Shown here: positions 1-12,358 of the stretch, one piece after another
Layout: the number at the start of each line of letters is the position of its first letter
How positions within the stretch are numbered: position 1 is the first letter of the stretch
Assembly: GCF_029227915.1 (NCBI RefSeq)
Contig: NC_079875.1
Span: forward strand, 868,001-932,000
From: Hydractinia symbiolongicarpus
Taxonomy: Eukaryota > Cnidaria > Hydrozoa > Anthoathecata > Hydractiniidae
DNA length: 64,000 nt
Direction: 5' to 3'
Program-made: the position numbers and the translations under genes
Notes under the pieces: generated by a model
Seen by the model: only the letters and a program-made list of their open reading frames with translations
Database searches by the model: none
What the model was told of the DNA's origin: nothing

Positions 1-309
1 GAAATCGCAGGTTTTCGTTTGCCGGCGATTAAACTTCTTTTATTCAGCGTCTCATCAAAAAGGAAAACATTTTTGAAAACTACAAGTCTCATGCGTTTTA
101 GTGGTGAAAAAATAACTTAAAAAATCGTTCGGGAAATGAGTTTACTCACAGGGTACTTTCTTTGTATACATTCGACTATACGGGCCAAACCCGGGATTTA
201 CGTGAAATCGCGGGTTTTCGTTTGCCGGCGATTAAACTTCTTTCATTAACCGTCTCATCAAAAATGAAAACATATTTGAAAACTACAAGTCTCATGCGTT
301 TTAGTGGTG

Positions 310-326
310 AAAAAAAAATTAAAAAA
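310..326 (+). repeat. Nine-A junction variant, a 202-bp monomer subtype
   Basis: The usual AT-rich unit end is replaced by a run of nine or ten A followed by one or two T and six A, shortening most of these units to 202 bp. The same variant occurs near 1935, 3356, 4776, 7008, 14315, 47183, 49413, 51036, 51441, 53064 and 55700. In most copies the unit just before it carries CATATTTG or CATATTTA with TTCATTAACC or a relative, so this is a heritable subtype marker rather than random slippage. Confidence 0.8.
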
Positions 327-585
327 TCGTTCGGGAAATGAGTTTACTCCCTGGGTACTTTCTTTGTATACATTCGTCTATACAGGCCAAGCCGGGGATT
401 TACGGGAAATCGCGGGATTTCGTTTGCCGGCGATTAAACCTCTTTCATTAAGCGTCTCATCAAAAATGAGAACATTTTTGAAAACTACAAGTCTCGTGCG
501 TTTTAGTGGTGAAAAAATAATTTAAAAAATTGTTCGGGAAATGAGTTTACTCCCTGGGTACTTTCTCTGTATACTTTGGACTATA

Positions 586-619
586 CGGGCCGAGTCCGGG
601 ATTTACGGGAAATCGCGGG
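586..619 (+). other. Four CGGG words at ~10-bp spacing (example copy)
   Basis: In this copy CGGG starts at 586, 597, 606 and 616, spacings of 11, 9 and 10 bp. This is close to one per helical turn, so the words lie on about the same DNA face. The first and third are nearly invariant. The second becomes CAGG in some subtypes (GAGTCCAGG) and the fourth alternates CGGG/CAGG/CAAG. It could reflect nucleosome rotational setting or a protein site, which is inference. Confidence 0.55.
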
Positions 620-974
620 TTTTCGTTTGCCGGCGATTAAACTTCTTTTAGTCAGCGTCTCATCAAAAATGAAAACATTTTTAAAAAATACAAGTCTCAT
701 GCGTTTTAGTGGTGAAAAAATAATTTAAAAATTCGTTCGGGAAATGTGTTTACTTACTGGGTACTTTCCTTGTATACTTTTAACTATACGGGCCGAGTCC
801 GGGATTTACGGGAAATCGCGGGTTTTCGTTTGCCGGCGATTAAACTTCTTTTATTCAGCGTCTCATCAAAAATGAAAACATTTTTAAAAACTACAAGTCT
901 CATGGGCTTTAGTGGTGAAATAATAATTTAAAAAATCGTTTGGGAAATGAGTTTACTGCCTGGGTACTTTCTTT

Positions 975-992
975 GTATACTTTTGACTATAC
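975..992. other. Short inverted repeat GTATA-N8-TATAC (example copy)
   Basis: Unit positions 34-38 (GTATA) and 47-51 (TATAC) are reverse complements separated by eight bases, CTTTTGAC in the commonest variant. The left arm lies in the palindrome GTATAC. The arrangement is kept in most copies even though the loop bases vary (CTTTGGAC, CATTCGAC, CATTCGTC). It could form a small hairpin or bind a dimeric protein. This is inference, as five-base arms are short. Confidence 0.6.
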
Positions 993-1016
993 GGGCCGAG
1001 TCCAGGATTTACGGGA

Positions 1017-1044
1017 AATCGCAGGTTTTCGTTTGCCGGCGATT
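1017..1044. other. Inverted repeat AATCGC-N16-GCGATT (example copy)
   Basis: Unit positions 76-81 (AATCGC) and 98-103 (GCGATT) are reverse complements. After one mismatch the pairing continues with GG (83-84) against CC (95-96), leaving a ten-base loop. The right arm overlaps the palindrome GCCGGC (94-99). Most copies keep both arms. Exceptions include AATTGC on the left and a one-base loss giving TTTGCCGCG on the right (near 32284, 35531, 36544 and 38978). Confidence 0.6.
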
Positions 1045-3599
1045 AAACTTCTTTTATTCAGCGTCTCATCAAAAATGAAAATATTTTTAAAAACTACAAG
1101 TCTCATGGGCTTTAGTGGTGAAATAATAATTTAAAAAATCGTTTGGGAAATGAGTTTACTGCCTGGGTACTTTCTTTGTATACTTTTGACTATACGGGCC
1201 GAGTCCAGGATTTACGGGAAATCGCAGGTTTTCGTTTGCCGGCGATTAAACTTCTTTTCTTCAGCGTCTCATCAAAAATGAAAACATTTTCAAAAACTAC
1301 AAGTCTCATGGGCTTTAGTGGTGAAATAATAATTTAAAAAATCGTTTGGGAAATGAGTTTACTGCCTGGGTACTTTCTTTGTATACTTTTGACTATACGG
1401 GCCAAGCCCGCGATTTACGGGAAATCGCAGGTTTTCGTTTGCCGGCGATTAAACTTCTTTTATTCAGCGTCTCATCAAAAATAAAAACATTTTTAAAAAC
1501 TACAAGTCTTATGCGTTTTAGTGGTGAAAAAATTATTTAAAAAATCGTTTTGAAAATGAGTTTACTCACAGGGTACTTTCTTTGTATACATTCGACTATA
1601 CGGGCCAAGCCCGGGATTTACGGGAAATCGCGGGTTTTCGTTTGCTGGCGATTAAACCACTTTCATTAAGCGTCTCATCAAAAATGAAAACATTTCTGAA
1701 AACTACAAGTCTCATGCGTTTTAGTGGTGAAAAAATAATTTAAAAAATTGTTCGGGAAATGAGTTTACTCACAGGGTACTTTCTTTGTATACATTCGATT
1801 ATACGGGCCAAACCCGGAATTTACGGGAAATCGCGGGTTTTCGTTTGCCGGCGATTAAACTTCTTTCATTAACCGTCTCATCAAAAATGAAAACATATTT
1901 GAAAACTACAAGTCTCATGCGTTTTAGTGGTGAAAAAAAAATTAAAAAATCGTTCGGGAAATGAGTTAACTCCCTGGGTACTTTCTTTGTATACATTCGT
2001 CTATACGGGCCAAGCCCGGGATTTACGGGAAATCGCGGGATTTCGTTTGCCGGCGATTAAACCTCTTTCATTAAGCGTCTCATCAAAAATGAAAACATTT
2101 TTGAAAACTACAAGTCTCATGCGTTTTAGTGGTGAAAAAATAATTTAAAATATCGTTTGGGAAATGAGTTTACTCCCTGGGTACTTTCTTTGTATACTTT
2201 GGACTATACGGGCCGAGTCCGGGATTTACGGGAAATCGCGGGTTTTCGTTTGCCGGCGATTAAACTTCTTTTAGTCAGCGTCTCATCAAAAATGAAAACA
2301 TTTTTAAAAAATACAAGTCTCATGGGCTTTAGTGGTGAAATAATAATTTAAAAAATCGTTTGGGAAATGAGTTTACTCCCTCGGTACTTTCTTTGTATAC
2401 TTTTGACTATACGGGCCGAGTCCGGGACTTACGGGAAATCGCAGGTTTTCGTTTGCCGGCGATTAAACTTCTTTTATTCAGCGTCTCATCAAAAATGAAA
2501 ACATTTTTAAAAACTACAAGTCTCATGCGTTTTAGTGGTGAAAAAATAATTTAAAAAATCGTTCGGAAAATGAGTTAACACCATGGGTACTCTCTTTGTA
2601 TACTTTTGACTATACGGGCTGAGTCCGGGATTTACGGGAAATCGCAAGTTTTCGTTTGCCGGCGATTAAACTTCTTTTATTCAGCGTCTCATCAAAAATG
2701 AAAACATTTTTGAAAACTGCAAGTCTCATGCGTTTTAGTGGCGAAAAAAATAATTTAAAAATTCGTTAGGGAAATGAGTTTACTCACTGGGTACTTTCCT
2801 TGTATACTTTTGACTATACGGGCCGAGACCGGGATTTACGGGAAATTGCGGGTTTTCGTTTGCCGGCGATTAAACTTCTTTTATTCAGCGTCTCATGAAA
2901 AATGAAAACATTTTTAAAAACTACAAGTCTCATGGGCTTTAGTGGTGAAATAATAATTTAAAAAATCGTCTGGGAAATGAGTTTACTCCCTGGGTACTTT
3001 CTTTGTATACTTTTGACTATACGGGCCGAGTACGGGATTTACGGGAAATCGCAGGTTTTCGTTTGCCGGCGATTAAACTTCTTTTATTCAGCGTCTCATC
3101 AAAAAGGAAAACATTTTTGAAAACTACAAGTCTCATGCGTTTTAGTGGTGAAAAAATAATTTAAAAAATCGTTCGGGAAATGAGTTTACTCACAGGGTAC
3201 TTTCTTTGTATACATTCGACTATACGGGCCAAACCCGGGATTTACGTGAAATCGCGGGTTTTCGTTTGCCGGCGATTAAACTTCTTTCATTAACCGTCTC
3301 ATCAAAAATGAAAACATATTTGAAAACTACAAGTCTCATGCGTTTTAGTGGTGAAAAAAAAATTAAAAAATCGTTCGGGAAATGAGTTTACTCCCTGGGT
3401 ACTTTCTTTGTATACATTCGTCTATACAGGCCAAGCCGGGGATTTACGGGAAATCGCGGGATTTCGTTTGCCGGCGATTAAACCTCTTTCATTAAGCGTC
3501 TCATCAAAAATGAGAACATTTTTGAAAACTACAAGTCTCATGCGTTTTAGTGGTGAAAAAATAATTTAAAAAATTGTTCGGGAAATGAGTTTACTCCCT

Positions 3600-5255
3600 G
3601 GGTACTTTCTTTGTATACATTTGTCTATACGGGCCAAGCCCGGGATTTACGGGAAATCGCGGGATTTCGTTTGCCGGCGATTAAACCTCTTTCATTAAGC
3701 GTCTCATCAAAAATGAAAACATTTTTGAAAACTACAAGTCTCATGCGTTTTAGTGGTAAAAAAATAATTTATAAAATCGTTCGGGAAATGAGTTCACTCC
3801 CTGGGTACTTTCTTTGTATACTTTGGACTATACAGGCCGAGTTCGGGATTTACGGGAAATCGCGGGTTTTCGTTTGCCGGCGATTAAACTTCTTTTAGTC
3901 AGCGTCTCATCAAAAATGAAAACATTTTTAAAAAATACAAGTCTCATGGGCTTTAGTGGTGAAATAACATTTTAAAAAATCGTTTGGGTAATGAGTTTAC
4001 TCCCTCGGTACTTTCTTTGTATACTTTTGACTATACGGGCCGAGTCCGGGACTTACGGGAAATCGCAGGTTTTCGTTTGCCGGCGATTAAACTTCTTTTA
4101 TTCAGCGTCTCATCAAAAATGAAAACATTTTTGAAAACTACAAGTCTCATGCGTTTTAGTGGTGAAAAAATAATTTAAAAAATCGTTCGGAAAATGAGTT
4201 AACACCATGGGTACTCTCTTTGTATACTTTTGACTATACGGGCCGAGTCCGAGATTTACGGGAAATCGCAAGTTTTCGTTTGCCGGCGATTAAACTTCTT
4301 TTATTCAGCGTCTCATCAAAAATGAAAACATTTTTGGAAACTGCAAGTCTCATGCGTTTTAGTGGCGAAAAAATAATTTAAAAAATCGTTCGGGAAATGA
4401 GTTTACTCCCTGGGTACTTTCTTTGTATACATTCGTCTATACGGGCCAAGCCCGGGATTTACGGGAAATCGCGGGATTTCGTTTGCCGGCGATTAAACCT
4501 CTTTCATTAAGCGTCTCATCAAAAATGAAAACATTTTTAAAAACTACAAGTCTCATGCGTTTTAGTGGTGAAAAAATAATTTAAAAAATCGTTCGGGAAA
4601 TGAGTTTACTCCCTCGGTACTTTCTTTGTATACTTTGGACTATACGGGCCAAACCTGGGATTTACGGGAAATCGCGGGTTTTCGTTTGCCGGCGATTAAA
4701 TTTCTTTCATTAACCGTCTCATCAAAAATAAAAACATATTTGAAAACTACAAGTCTCATGCGTTTTAGTGGTGAAAAAAAAAATAAAAAATCGTTCGGGA
4801 AATGAGTTTACTCCCTGGGTACTTTCTTTGTATTCATTCGTCTATACGGGCCAAGCCCGGGATTTACGGGAAATCGCGGGATTTCGTTTGCCGGCGATTA
4901 AACCTCTTTCATTAAGCGTCTCATCAAAAATGAAAACATTTTTGAAAACTACAATTCTCATGCGTTTTAGTGGTGAAAAAATAATTTAAAAAATCGTTCG
5001 GGAAATGAGTTTACTCCCTGGGTACTTTCTTTGTATACTTTGGACTATACGGGCCGAGTTCGGGATTTACGGGAAATTGCGGGTTTTCGTTTGCCGGCGA
5101 TTAAACTTCTTTTAGTCAGCGTCTCATCAAAAATGAAAACATTTTTAAAAAATACAAGTCTCATGGGCTTTAGTGGTGAAATAATATTTTAAAAAATCGT
5201 TTGGGTAATGAGTTTACTCCCTCGGTACTTTCTTTGTATACTTTTGACTATACGG
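3600..5255. repeat. Eight-unit segment recurring at 10.7-12.36 kb
   Basis: This segment matches 10703-12358 at an offset of 7103-7104 (35 units less one or two bases). Shared rare variants include CATTTGTC, the TTAACACCATGGG unit with TTTTTGGAAACTGC, ACAATTCTC, GAGTTCGGG, and GTTTGGGTAATGAG. The similarity ends near 5255/12360, where GGGACTTACGG in one copy faces AGGATTTACGG in the other. Confidence 0.78.
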
Positions 5256-8200
5256 GCCGAGTCCGGGACTTACGGGAAATCGCAGGTTTTCGTTTGCCGG
5301 CGATTAAACTTCTTTTATTCAGCGTCTCATCAAAAATGAAAACATTTTTGAAAACTACAAGTCTCATGCGTTTTAGTGGTGAAAAAATAATTTAAAAAAT
5401 CGTTCGGAAAATGAGTTAACACCATGGGTACTCTCTTTGTATACTTTTGACTATACGGGCCGAGTCCGAGATTTACGGGAAATCGGAAGTTTTCGTTTGC
5501 CGGCGATTAAACTTCTTTTATTCAGCGTCTCATCAAAAATGAAAACATTTTTAAAAACTACAAGTCTCATGGGCTTTAGTGGTGAAATAATAATTTAAAA
5601 AATCGTTTGGGAAATGAGTTTACTCGCTGGGTAATTTCTTTGTATTCTTTTGACTATACGGGCCGAGTACGGGATTTACGGGAAATCGCAGGTTTTCGTT
5701 TGCCGGCGATTAAACTTCTTTTATTCAGCGTCTCATCAAAAAGGAAAACATTTTTGAAAACTACAAGTCTCATGCGTTTTAGTGGTGAAAAAATAATTTA
5801 AAAAATCGTTCGGGAAATGAGTTTACACCCTGGGTACTTTCTTTGTATAATTTTGACTATACGGGCCGAGTCCGGGATTAACGGGAAATCGCAGGTTTTC
5901 GTTTGGCGGCGATTAAACTTCTTTTATTCAGCGTCTCATCAAAAATGAAAACATTTTTGAAAACTGCAAGTCTCTTACGTTTTAGTGGTGAAAAAATAAT
6001 TTAAAAATTCGTTCGGGAAATGAGTTTACTCACTGGGTACTTTCCTTGTATACTTTTAACTATACGGACCGAGTCTGGGATTTACGGGAAATCGCGGGTT
6101 TTCGTTTGCCGGCGATTAAACTTCTTTTATTCAGCGTCTCATCAAAAATAAAAACATTTTTAAAAACTACAAGTCTCATGTCCTTTAGTAGTGAAATAAT
6201 AATTTAAAAAATCGTTTGGGAAATGAGTTTACTCCCTGGGTACTTTCTTTGTATACTTTTGACTATACGGGCCGAGTCCAGGATTTACGGGAAATCGCAG
6301 GTTTTCGTTTGCCGGCGATTAAACTTCTTTTATTCAGCGTCTCATCAAAAATGAAAACATTTTTAAAATCTACAAGTCTCATGCGCTTTAGTGGTGAAAA
6401 AGTAATTTAAAAAATCGTTCGGGAAATGAGTTTACTCCCTGGGTACTTTCTTTATATACTTTTGACTATACGGGCCGAGTCCGGGACTTACGGGAAATCG
6501 CAGGTTTTCGTTTGCCGGCGATTAAACTTCTTTTATTCAGCGTCTCATCAAAAATGAAAACATTTTTGAAAACTACAAGTCTCATGCGTTTTAGTGGTGA
6601 AAAAATAATTTAAAAAATCGTTCGGAAAATGAGTTAACACCATGGGTACTCTCTTTGTATACTTTTGACTATACGGGCCAAGTCCGAGATTTACGGGAAA
6701 TCGCAAGTTTTCGTTTGCCGGCGATTAAACTTCTTTTATTCAGCGTCTCATCAAAAATGAAAACATTTTTGGAAACTGCAAGTCTCATGCGTTTTAGTGG
6801 CGAAAAAATAATTTAAAAAATCGTTCGGGAAATGAGTTTACTCCCTGGGTACTTTCTTTGTATACATTCGTCTATACGGGCCAAACCTGGGATTTACGGG
6901 AAATCGCGGGTTTTCGTTTGCCGGCGATTAAATTTCTTTCATTAACCGTCTCATCAAAAATAAAAACATATTTGAAAACTACAAGTCTCATGCGTTTTAG
7001 TGGTGAAAAAAAAAATAAAAAATCGTTCGGGAAATGAGTTTACTCCCTGGGTACTTTCTTTGTATTCATTCGTCTATACGGGCCAAGCCCGGGATTTACG
7101 GGAAATCGCGGGATTTCGTTTGCCGGCGATTAAACCTCTTTCATTAAGCGTCTCATCAAAAATGAAAACATTTTTGAAAACTACAATTCTCATGCGTTTT
7201 AGTGGTGAAAAAATAATTTATAAAATCGTTCGGGAAATGAGTTTACTCCCTGGGTACTTTCTTTGTATACTTTGGACTATACGGGCCGAGTTCGGGATTT
7301 ACGGGAAATTGCGGGTTTTCGTTTGCCGGCGATTAAACTTCTTTTAGTCAGCGTCTCATCAAAAATGAAAACATTTTTAAAAAATACAAGTCTCATGGGC
7401 TTTAGTGGTGAAATAATATTTTAAAAAATCGTTTGGGTAATGAGTTTACTCCCTCGGTACTTTCTTTGTATACTTTTGACTATACGGGCCGAGTCCGGGA
7501 CTTACGGGAAATCGCAGGTTTTCGTTTGCCGGCGATTAAACTTCTTTTATTCAGCGTCTCATCAAAAATGAAAACATTTTTGAAAACTACAAGTCTCATG
7601 CGTTTTAGTGGTGAAAAAATAATTTAAAAAATCGTTCGGAAAATGAGTTAACACCATGGGTACTCTCTTTGTATACTTTTGACTATACGGGCCGAGTCCG
7701 AGATTTACGGGAAATCGGAAGTTTTCGTTTGCCGGCGATTAAACTTCTTTTATTCAGCGTCTCATCAAAAATGAAAACATTTTTAAAAACTACAAGTCTC
7801 ATGGGCTTTAGTGGTGAAATAATAATTTAAAAAATCGTTTGGGAAATGAGTTTACTCGCTGGGTAATTTCTTTGTATTCTTTTGACTATACGGGCCGAGT
7901 ACGGGATTTACGGGAAATCGCAGGTTTTCGTTTGCCGGCGATTAAACTTCTTTTATTCAGCGTCTCATCAAAAAGGAAAACATTTTTGAAAACTACAAGT
8001 CTCATGCGTTTTAGTGGTGAAAAAATAATTTAAAAAATCGTTCGGGAAATGAGTTTACACCCTGGGTACTTTCTTTGTATAATTTTGACTATACGGGCCG
8101 AGTCCGGGATTAACGGGAAATCGCAGGTTTTCGTTTGGCGGCGATTAAACTTCTTTTATTCAGCGTCTCATCAAAAATGAAAACATTTTTGAAAACTGCA

Positions 8201-8707
8201 AGTCTCTTACGTTTTAGTGGTGAAAAAATAATTTAAAAATTCGTTCGGGAAATGAGTTTACTCACTGGGTACTTTCCTTGTATACTTTTAACTATACGGA
8301 CCGAGTCTGGGATTTACGGGAAATCGCGGGTTTTCGTTTGCCGGCGATTAAACTTCTTTTATTCAGCGTCTCATCAAAAATAAAAACATTTTTAAAAACT
8401 ACAAGTCTCATGGGCTTTAGTAGTGAAATAATAATTTAAAAAATCGTTTGGGAAATGAGTTTACTCCCTGGGTACTTTCTTTGTATACTTTTGACTATAC
8501 GGGCCGAGTCCAGGATTTACGGGAAATCGCAGGTTTTCGTTTGCCGGCGATTAAACTTCTTTTATTCAGCGTCTCATCAAAAATGAAAACATTTTTAAAA
8601 TCTACAAGTCTCATGCGCTTTAGTGGTGAAAAAGTAATTTAAAAAATCGTTCGGGAAATGAGTTTACTCCCTGGGTACTTTCTTTATATACTTTTGACTA
8701 TACGGGC
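4651..8707. repeat. 11-unit-offset duplication (2,232 bp)
   Basis: Bases 4651-6475 match 6883-8707 at a constant offset of 2232 (11 units less one base). Shared rare variants include AAACCTGGG, TGTATTCATTCG, ACAATTCTC, GGGTAATTTCTTTG, TATAATTTTGAC, TTTGGCGGCG and TCTCTTACG. Both ends of the match fall in the same short invariant stretch, ACTATACGGGCC. The intervening 6476-6882 is two other units, one of the TTAACACC subtype. Differences between the copies are single bases, for example AATTTAAAAA versus AATTTATAAA near 7217. Confidence 0.82.
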
Positions 8708-10640
8708 CAAGCCCGGGATTTACGGGAAATCGCGGGTTTTCGTTTGCCGGCGATTAAACTTCTTTTATTCAGCGTTTCATCAAAAATGAAAACATTTTTA
8801 AAAACTACAAGTCTCTTACGTTTTAGTGGTGAAAAAATAATTTAAAAATTCGTTCGGGAAATGAGTTTACTCACTGGGTACTTTCCTTGTATACTTTTAA
8901 CTATACGGACCGAGTCTGGGATTTACGGGAAATCGCGGGTTTTCGTTTGCCGGCGATTAAACTTCTTTTATTCAGCGTCTCATCAAAAATAAAAACATTT
9001 TCAAAAACTACAAGTCTCATGGGCTTTAGTAGTGAAGTAATAATTTAAAAAATCGTTTGGGAAATGAGTTTACTCCCTGGGTACTTTCTTTGTATACTTT
9101 TGACTATACGGGCCGAGTCCAGGATTTACGGGAAATCGCATGTTTTCGTTTGCCGGCGATTAAACTTCTTTTATTCAACGTCTCATCAAGAATGAAAACA
9201 TTTTTAAAAACTACAAGTCTCATGCGTTTTAGTGGTGAAAAAGTAATTTAAAAAATCGTTCGGGAAATGAGTTTACTCCCTGGGTACTTTCTTTATATAC
9301 TTTTGACTATATGGGCCAAGCCCGGGATTTACGGGAAATCGCGGGTTTTCGTTTGCCGGCGATTAAACTTCTTTTATTCAGCGTCTCATCAAAAATGAAA
9401 ACATTTTTAAAAACTACAAGTCTTATGCGTTTTAGTGGTGAAAAAATAATTTAAAAAATCGTTCTGGAAATGAGTTTACTCCCTGGGTACTTTCTTTGTA
9501 TACTTTTGACTATACGGGCCGAGTCCGGGATTTACGGGAAATCGCAGGTTTTCGTTTGCCGGCGATTAAACCACTTTCATTAAGCGTCTCATCAAAAATG
9601 AAAACAATTCTAAAAACTACAAGTCTCATGCGTTTTAGTGGTGAAGAAATAATTTAAAAATTCGTTCGGGAAATGAGTTTACTCACTGGGTACTTTCCTT
9701 GTATACTTTTGACTATACGGGCCGAGTCCGGGATTTACGGGAAATCGCGGGTTTTCGTTTGCCGGCGATTAAACTTCTTTTATTCAGCGTCTCATCAAAA
9801 ATGAAAACATTTTTAAAAAATACAAGTCTCATGGGCTTTAGTGGTGAAATAATAATTTAAAAAATCGTTTGGGAAATGAGTTTACTCCCTCGGTACTTTC
9901 TTTGTATACTTTTGACTATACGGGCCGAGTCCAGGATTTACGGGAAATCGCAGGTTTTCGTTTGCCGGCGATTAAACTTCTTTTATTCAGCGTCTCATCA
10001 AAAATGAAAACATTTTTAAAAACTACAAGTCTCATGTGTTTTAGTGGTGAAAAAGTAATTTAAAAAATCGTTCGGGAAATGAATTTACTCCCTGGGTACT
10101 TTCTTTATATACTTTTGACTATACGGGCCAAGCCCGGGATTTACGGGAAATCGCGGGTTTTCGTTTGCCGGCGATTAAACTTCTTTTATTCAGCGTCTCA
10201 TCAAAAATGAAAACATTTTTAAAAACTACAAGTCTTATGCGTTTTAGTGGTGAAAAAATAATTTAAAAAATCGTTCTGGAAATAAGTTTACTCCCTGGGT
10301 ACTTTCTTTGTATACTTTTGACTATACGGGCCGAGTCCGGGATTTACGGGAAATCGCAGGTTTTCGTTTGCCGGCGATTAAACCACTTTCATTAAGCGTC
10401 TCATCAAAAATGAAAACATTTCTGAAAACTACAAGTCTCATGCGTTTTAGTGGTGAAGAAATAATTTAAAAATTCGTTCGGGAAATGAGTTTACTCACTG
10501 GGTACTTTCCTTGTATACTTTTGACTATACGGGCCGAGTCCGGGATTTACGGGAAATCGCGGGTTTTCGTTTGCCGGCGATTAAACTTCTTTTATTCAGC
10601 GTCTCATCAAAAATGAAAACATTTTTAAAAAATACAAGTC
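8448..10640. repeat. Segment with a shortened relative at 12.3-13.87 kb
   Basis: The subtypes here recur in the same order at 12305-13870, but the offset steps from 3857 to 3654 and then to 3248 (exactly 19, 18 and 16 units). The later copy has therefore lost one unit and then two more. Markers include TTTAAAATCTACAAG with GCGCTTTAG, CTTTATATACTTTTG, TTCAACGTCTCATCAAGAATG and AACAATTCTAAAAAC. Confidence 0.75.
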
Positions 10641-10702
10641 TCATGGGCTTTAGTGGTGAAATAATAATTTAAAAAATCGTTTGGGAAATGAGTTTACTCC
10701 CT

Positions 10703-12358
10703 CGGTACTTTCTTTGTATACATTTGTCTATACGGGCCAAGCCCGGGATTTACGGGAAATCGCGGGATTTCGTTTGCCGGCGATTAAACCTCTTTCATTA
10801 AGCGTCTCATCAAAAATGAAAACATTTTTGAAAACTACAAGTCTCATGCGTTTTAGTGGTGAAAAAATAATTTAAAAAATCGTTCGGGAAATGAGTTTAC
10901 TCCCTGGGTACTTTCTTTGTATACTTTGGACTATACAGGCCGAGTTCGGGATTTACGGAAAATCGCGGGCTTTCGTTTGCCGGCGATTAAACTTCTTTTA
11001 GTCAGCGTCTCATCAAAAATGAAAACATTTTTAAAAAATACAAGTCTCATGGGCTTTAGTGGTGAAATAACATTTTAAAAAATCGTTTGGGTAATGAGTT
11101 TACTCCCTCGGTACTTTCTTTGTATACTTTTGACTATACGGGCCGAGTCTGGGACTTACGGGAAATCGCAGGTTTTCGTTTGCCGGCGATTAAACTTCTT
11201 TTATTCAGCGTCTCATCAAAAATGAAAACATTTTTGAAAACTACAAGTCTCCTGCATTTTAGTGGTGAAAAAATAATTTAAAAAATCGTTCGGAAAATGA
11301 GTTAACACCATGGGTACTCTCTTTGTATACTTTTGACTATACGGGCCGAGTCCGAGATTTACGGGAAATCGCAAGTTTTCGTTTGCCGGCGATTAAACTT
11401 CTTTTATTCAGCGTCTCATCAAAAATGAAAACATTTTTGGAAACTGCAAGTCTCATGCGTTTTAGTGGCGAAAAAATAATTTAAAAAATCGTTCGGGAAA
11501 TGAGTTTACTCCCTGGGTACTTTCTTTGTATACATTCGTCTATACGGGCCAAGCCCGGGATTTACGGGAAATCGCGGGATTTCGTTTGCCGGCGATTAAA
11601 CCTCTTTCATTAAGCGTCTCATCAAAAATGAAAACATTTTTAAAAACTACAAGTCTCATGCGTTTTAGTGGTGAAAAAATAATTTAAAAAATCGTTCGGG
11701 AAATGAGTTTACTCCCTCGGTACTTTCTTTGTATACTTTGGACTATACGGGCCAAACCCGGGATTTACGGGAAATCGCGGGTTTTCGTTTGCCGGCGATT
11801 AAATTTCTTTCATTAACCGTCTCATCAAAAATGAAAACATATTTGAAAACTACAAGTCTCATGCGTTTTAGTGGTGAAAAAAAAAATTAAAAAATCGTTC
11901 GGGAAATGAGTTTACTCCCTGGGTACTTTCTTTGTATTCATTCGTCTATACGGGCCAAGCCCGGGATTTACGGGAAATCGCGGGATTTCGTTTGCCGGCG
12001 ATTAAACCTCTTTCATTAAGCGTCTCATCAAAAATGAAAACATTTTTGAAAACTACAATTCTCATGCGTTTTAGTGGTGAAAAAATAATTTAAAAAATCG
12101 TTCGGGAAATGAGTTTACTCCCTGGGTACTTTCTTTGTATACTTTGGACTATACGGGCCGAGTTCGGGATTTACGGGAAATTGCGGGTTTTCGTTTGCCG
12201 GCGATTAAACTTCTTTTATTCAGCGTCTCATCAAAAATGAAAACATTTTTAAAAAATACAAGTCTCATGGGCTTTAGTGGTGAAATAATATTGTAAAAAA
12301 TCGTTTGGGTAATGAGTTTACTCCCTCGGTACTTTCTTTGTATACTTTTGACTATACG
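10703..12358. repeat. Second copy of the 3.6-5.25 kb segment
   Basis: This is the downstream partner of 3600-5255. The copies diverge by point changes (CGGGCTTTCG near 10967, CTCCTGCATTTT near 11250). One A-run is a base longer (near 11876), which moves the offset from 7103 to 7104. It sits between two related segments (8448-10640 and 12305-13870), so it interrupts or separates them. Confidence 0.75.

Larger units (their letters stand above)
942..1144 (+). repeat. Reference 203-bp monomer
   Basis: One complete unit close to the array consensus, used here as the coordinate reference (unit position p is base 941+p). A near-consensus unit has about 75 G+C in 203 bases (37%). Unit positions 51-100 are about 62% GC, whereas 131-160 and 181-200 are under 20% GC. 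The AT-rich part carries runs of four to six A or T near 130-134, 137-140, 143-152, 180-185 and 192-197. The word CGGGAAAT occurs twice per unit, at the unit junction and at position 71, but the flanks are not similar, so I do not see an older half-unit duplication. Confidence 0.93.
1..3614. repeat. Patchwork with 15-unit and 8-unit offsets
   Basis: Bases 1-570 reappear at 3045-3614 (offset 3044, 15 units less one base). They share uncommon variants, including AAAAAGGAAAACAT, TTTACGTGAAATCG, AAGCCGGGG and ATGAGAACAT. The same order of subtypes at about 131-750 also recurs at 1754-2373 (offset 1623, eight units less one base). Bases 942-1550 contain three consecutive copies of one GCCTGGG subtype. 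The first block may extend upstream of the window. Confidence 0.8.

Noticed and set aside
160-200. CENP-B-box-like word TTCG-ACTATA-CGGG in units with CATTCGAC
   Set aside because: The known box needs seven bases between TTCG and CGGG with an A at the fifth; here there are six, and most units have TTTG or TTGG instead. It remains only a weak resemblance.
1101-1140. Possible RNA polymerase III A-box (TTTTAGTGG or TTTAGTGG), hinting at a SINE or tRNA origin
   Set aside because: The match is partial, no B-box was found at a suitable distance, and no tRNA fold is apparent.
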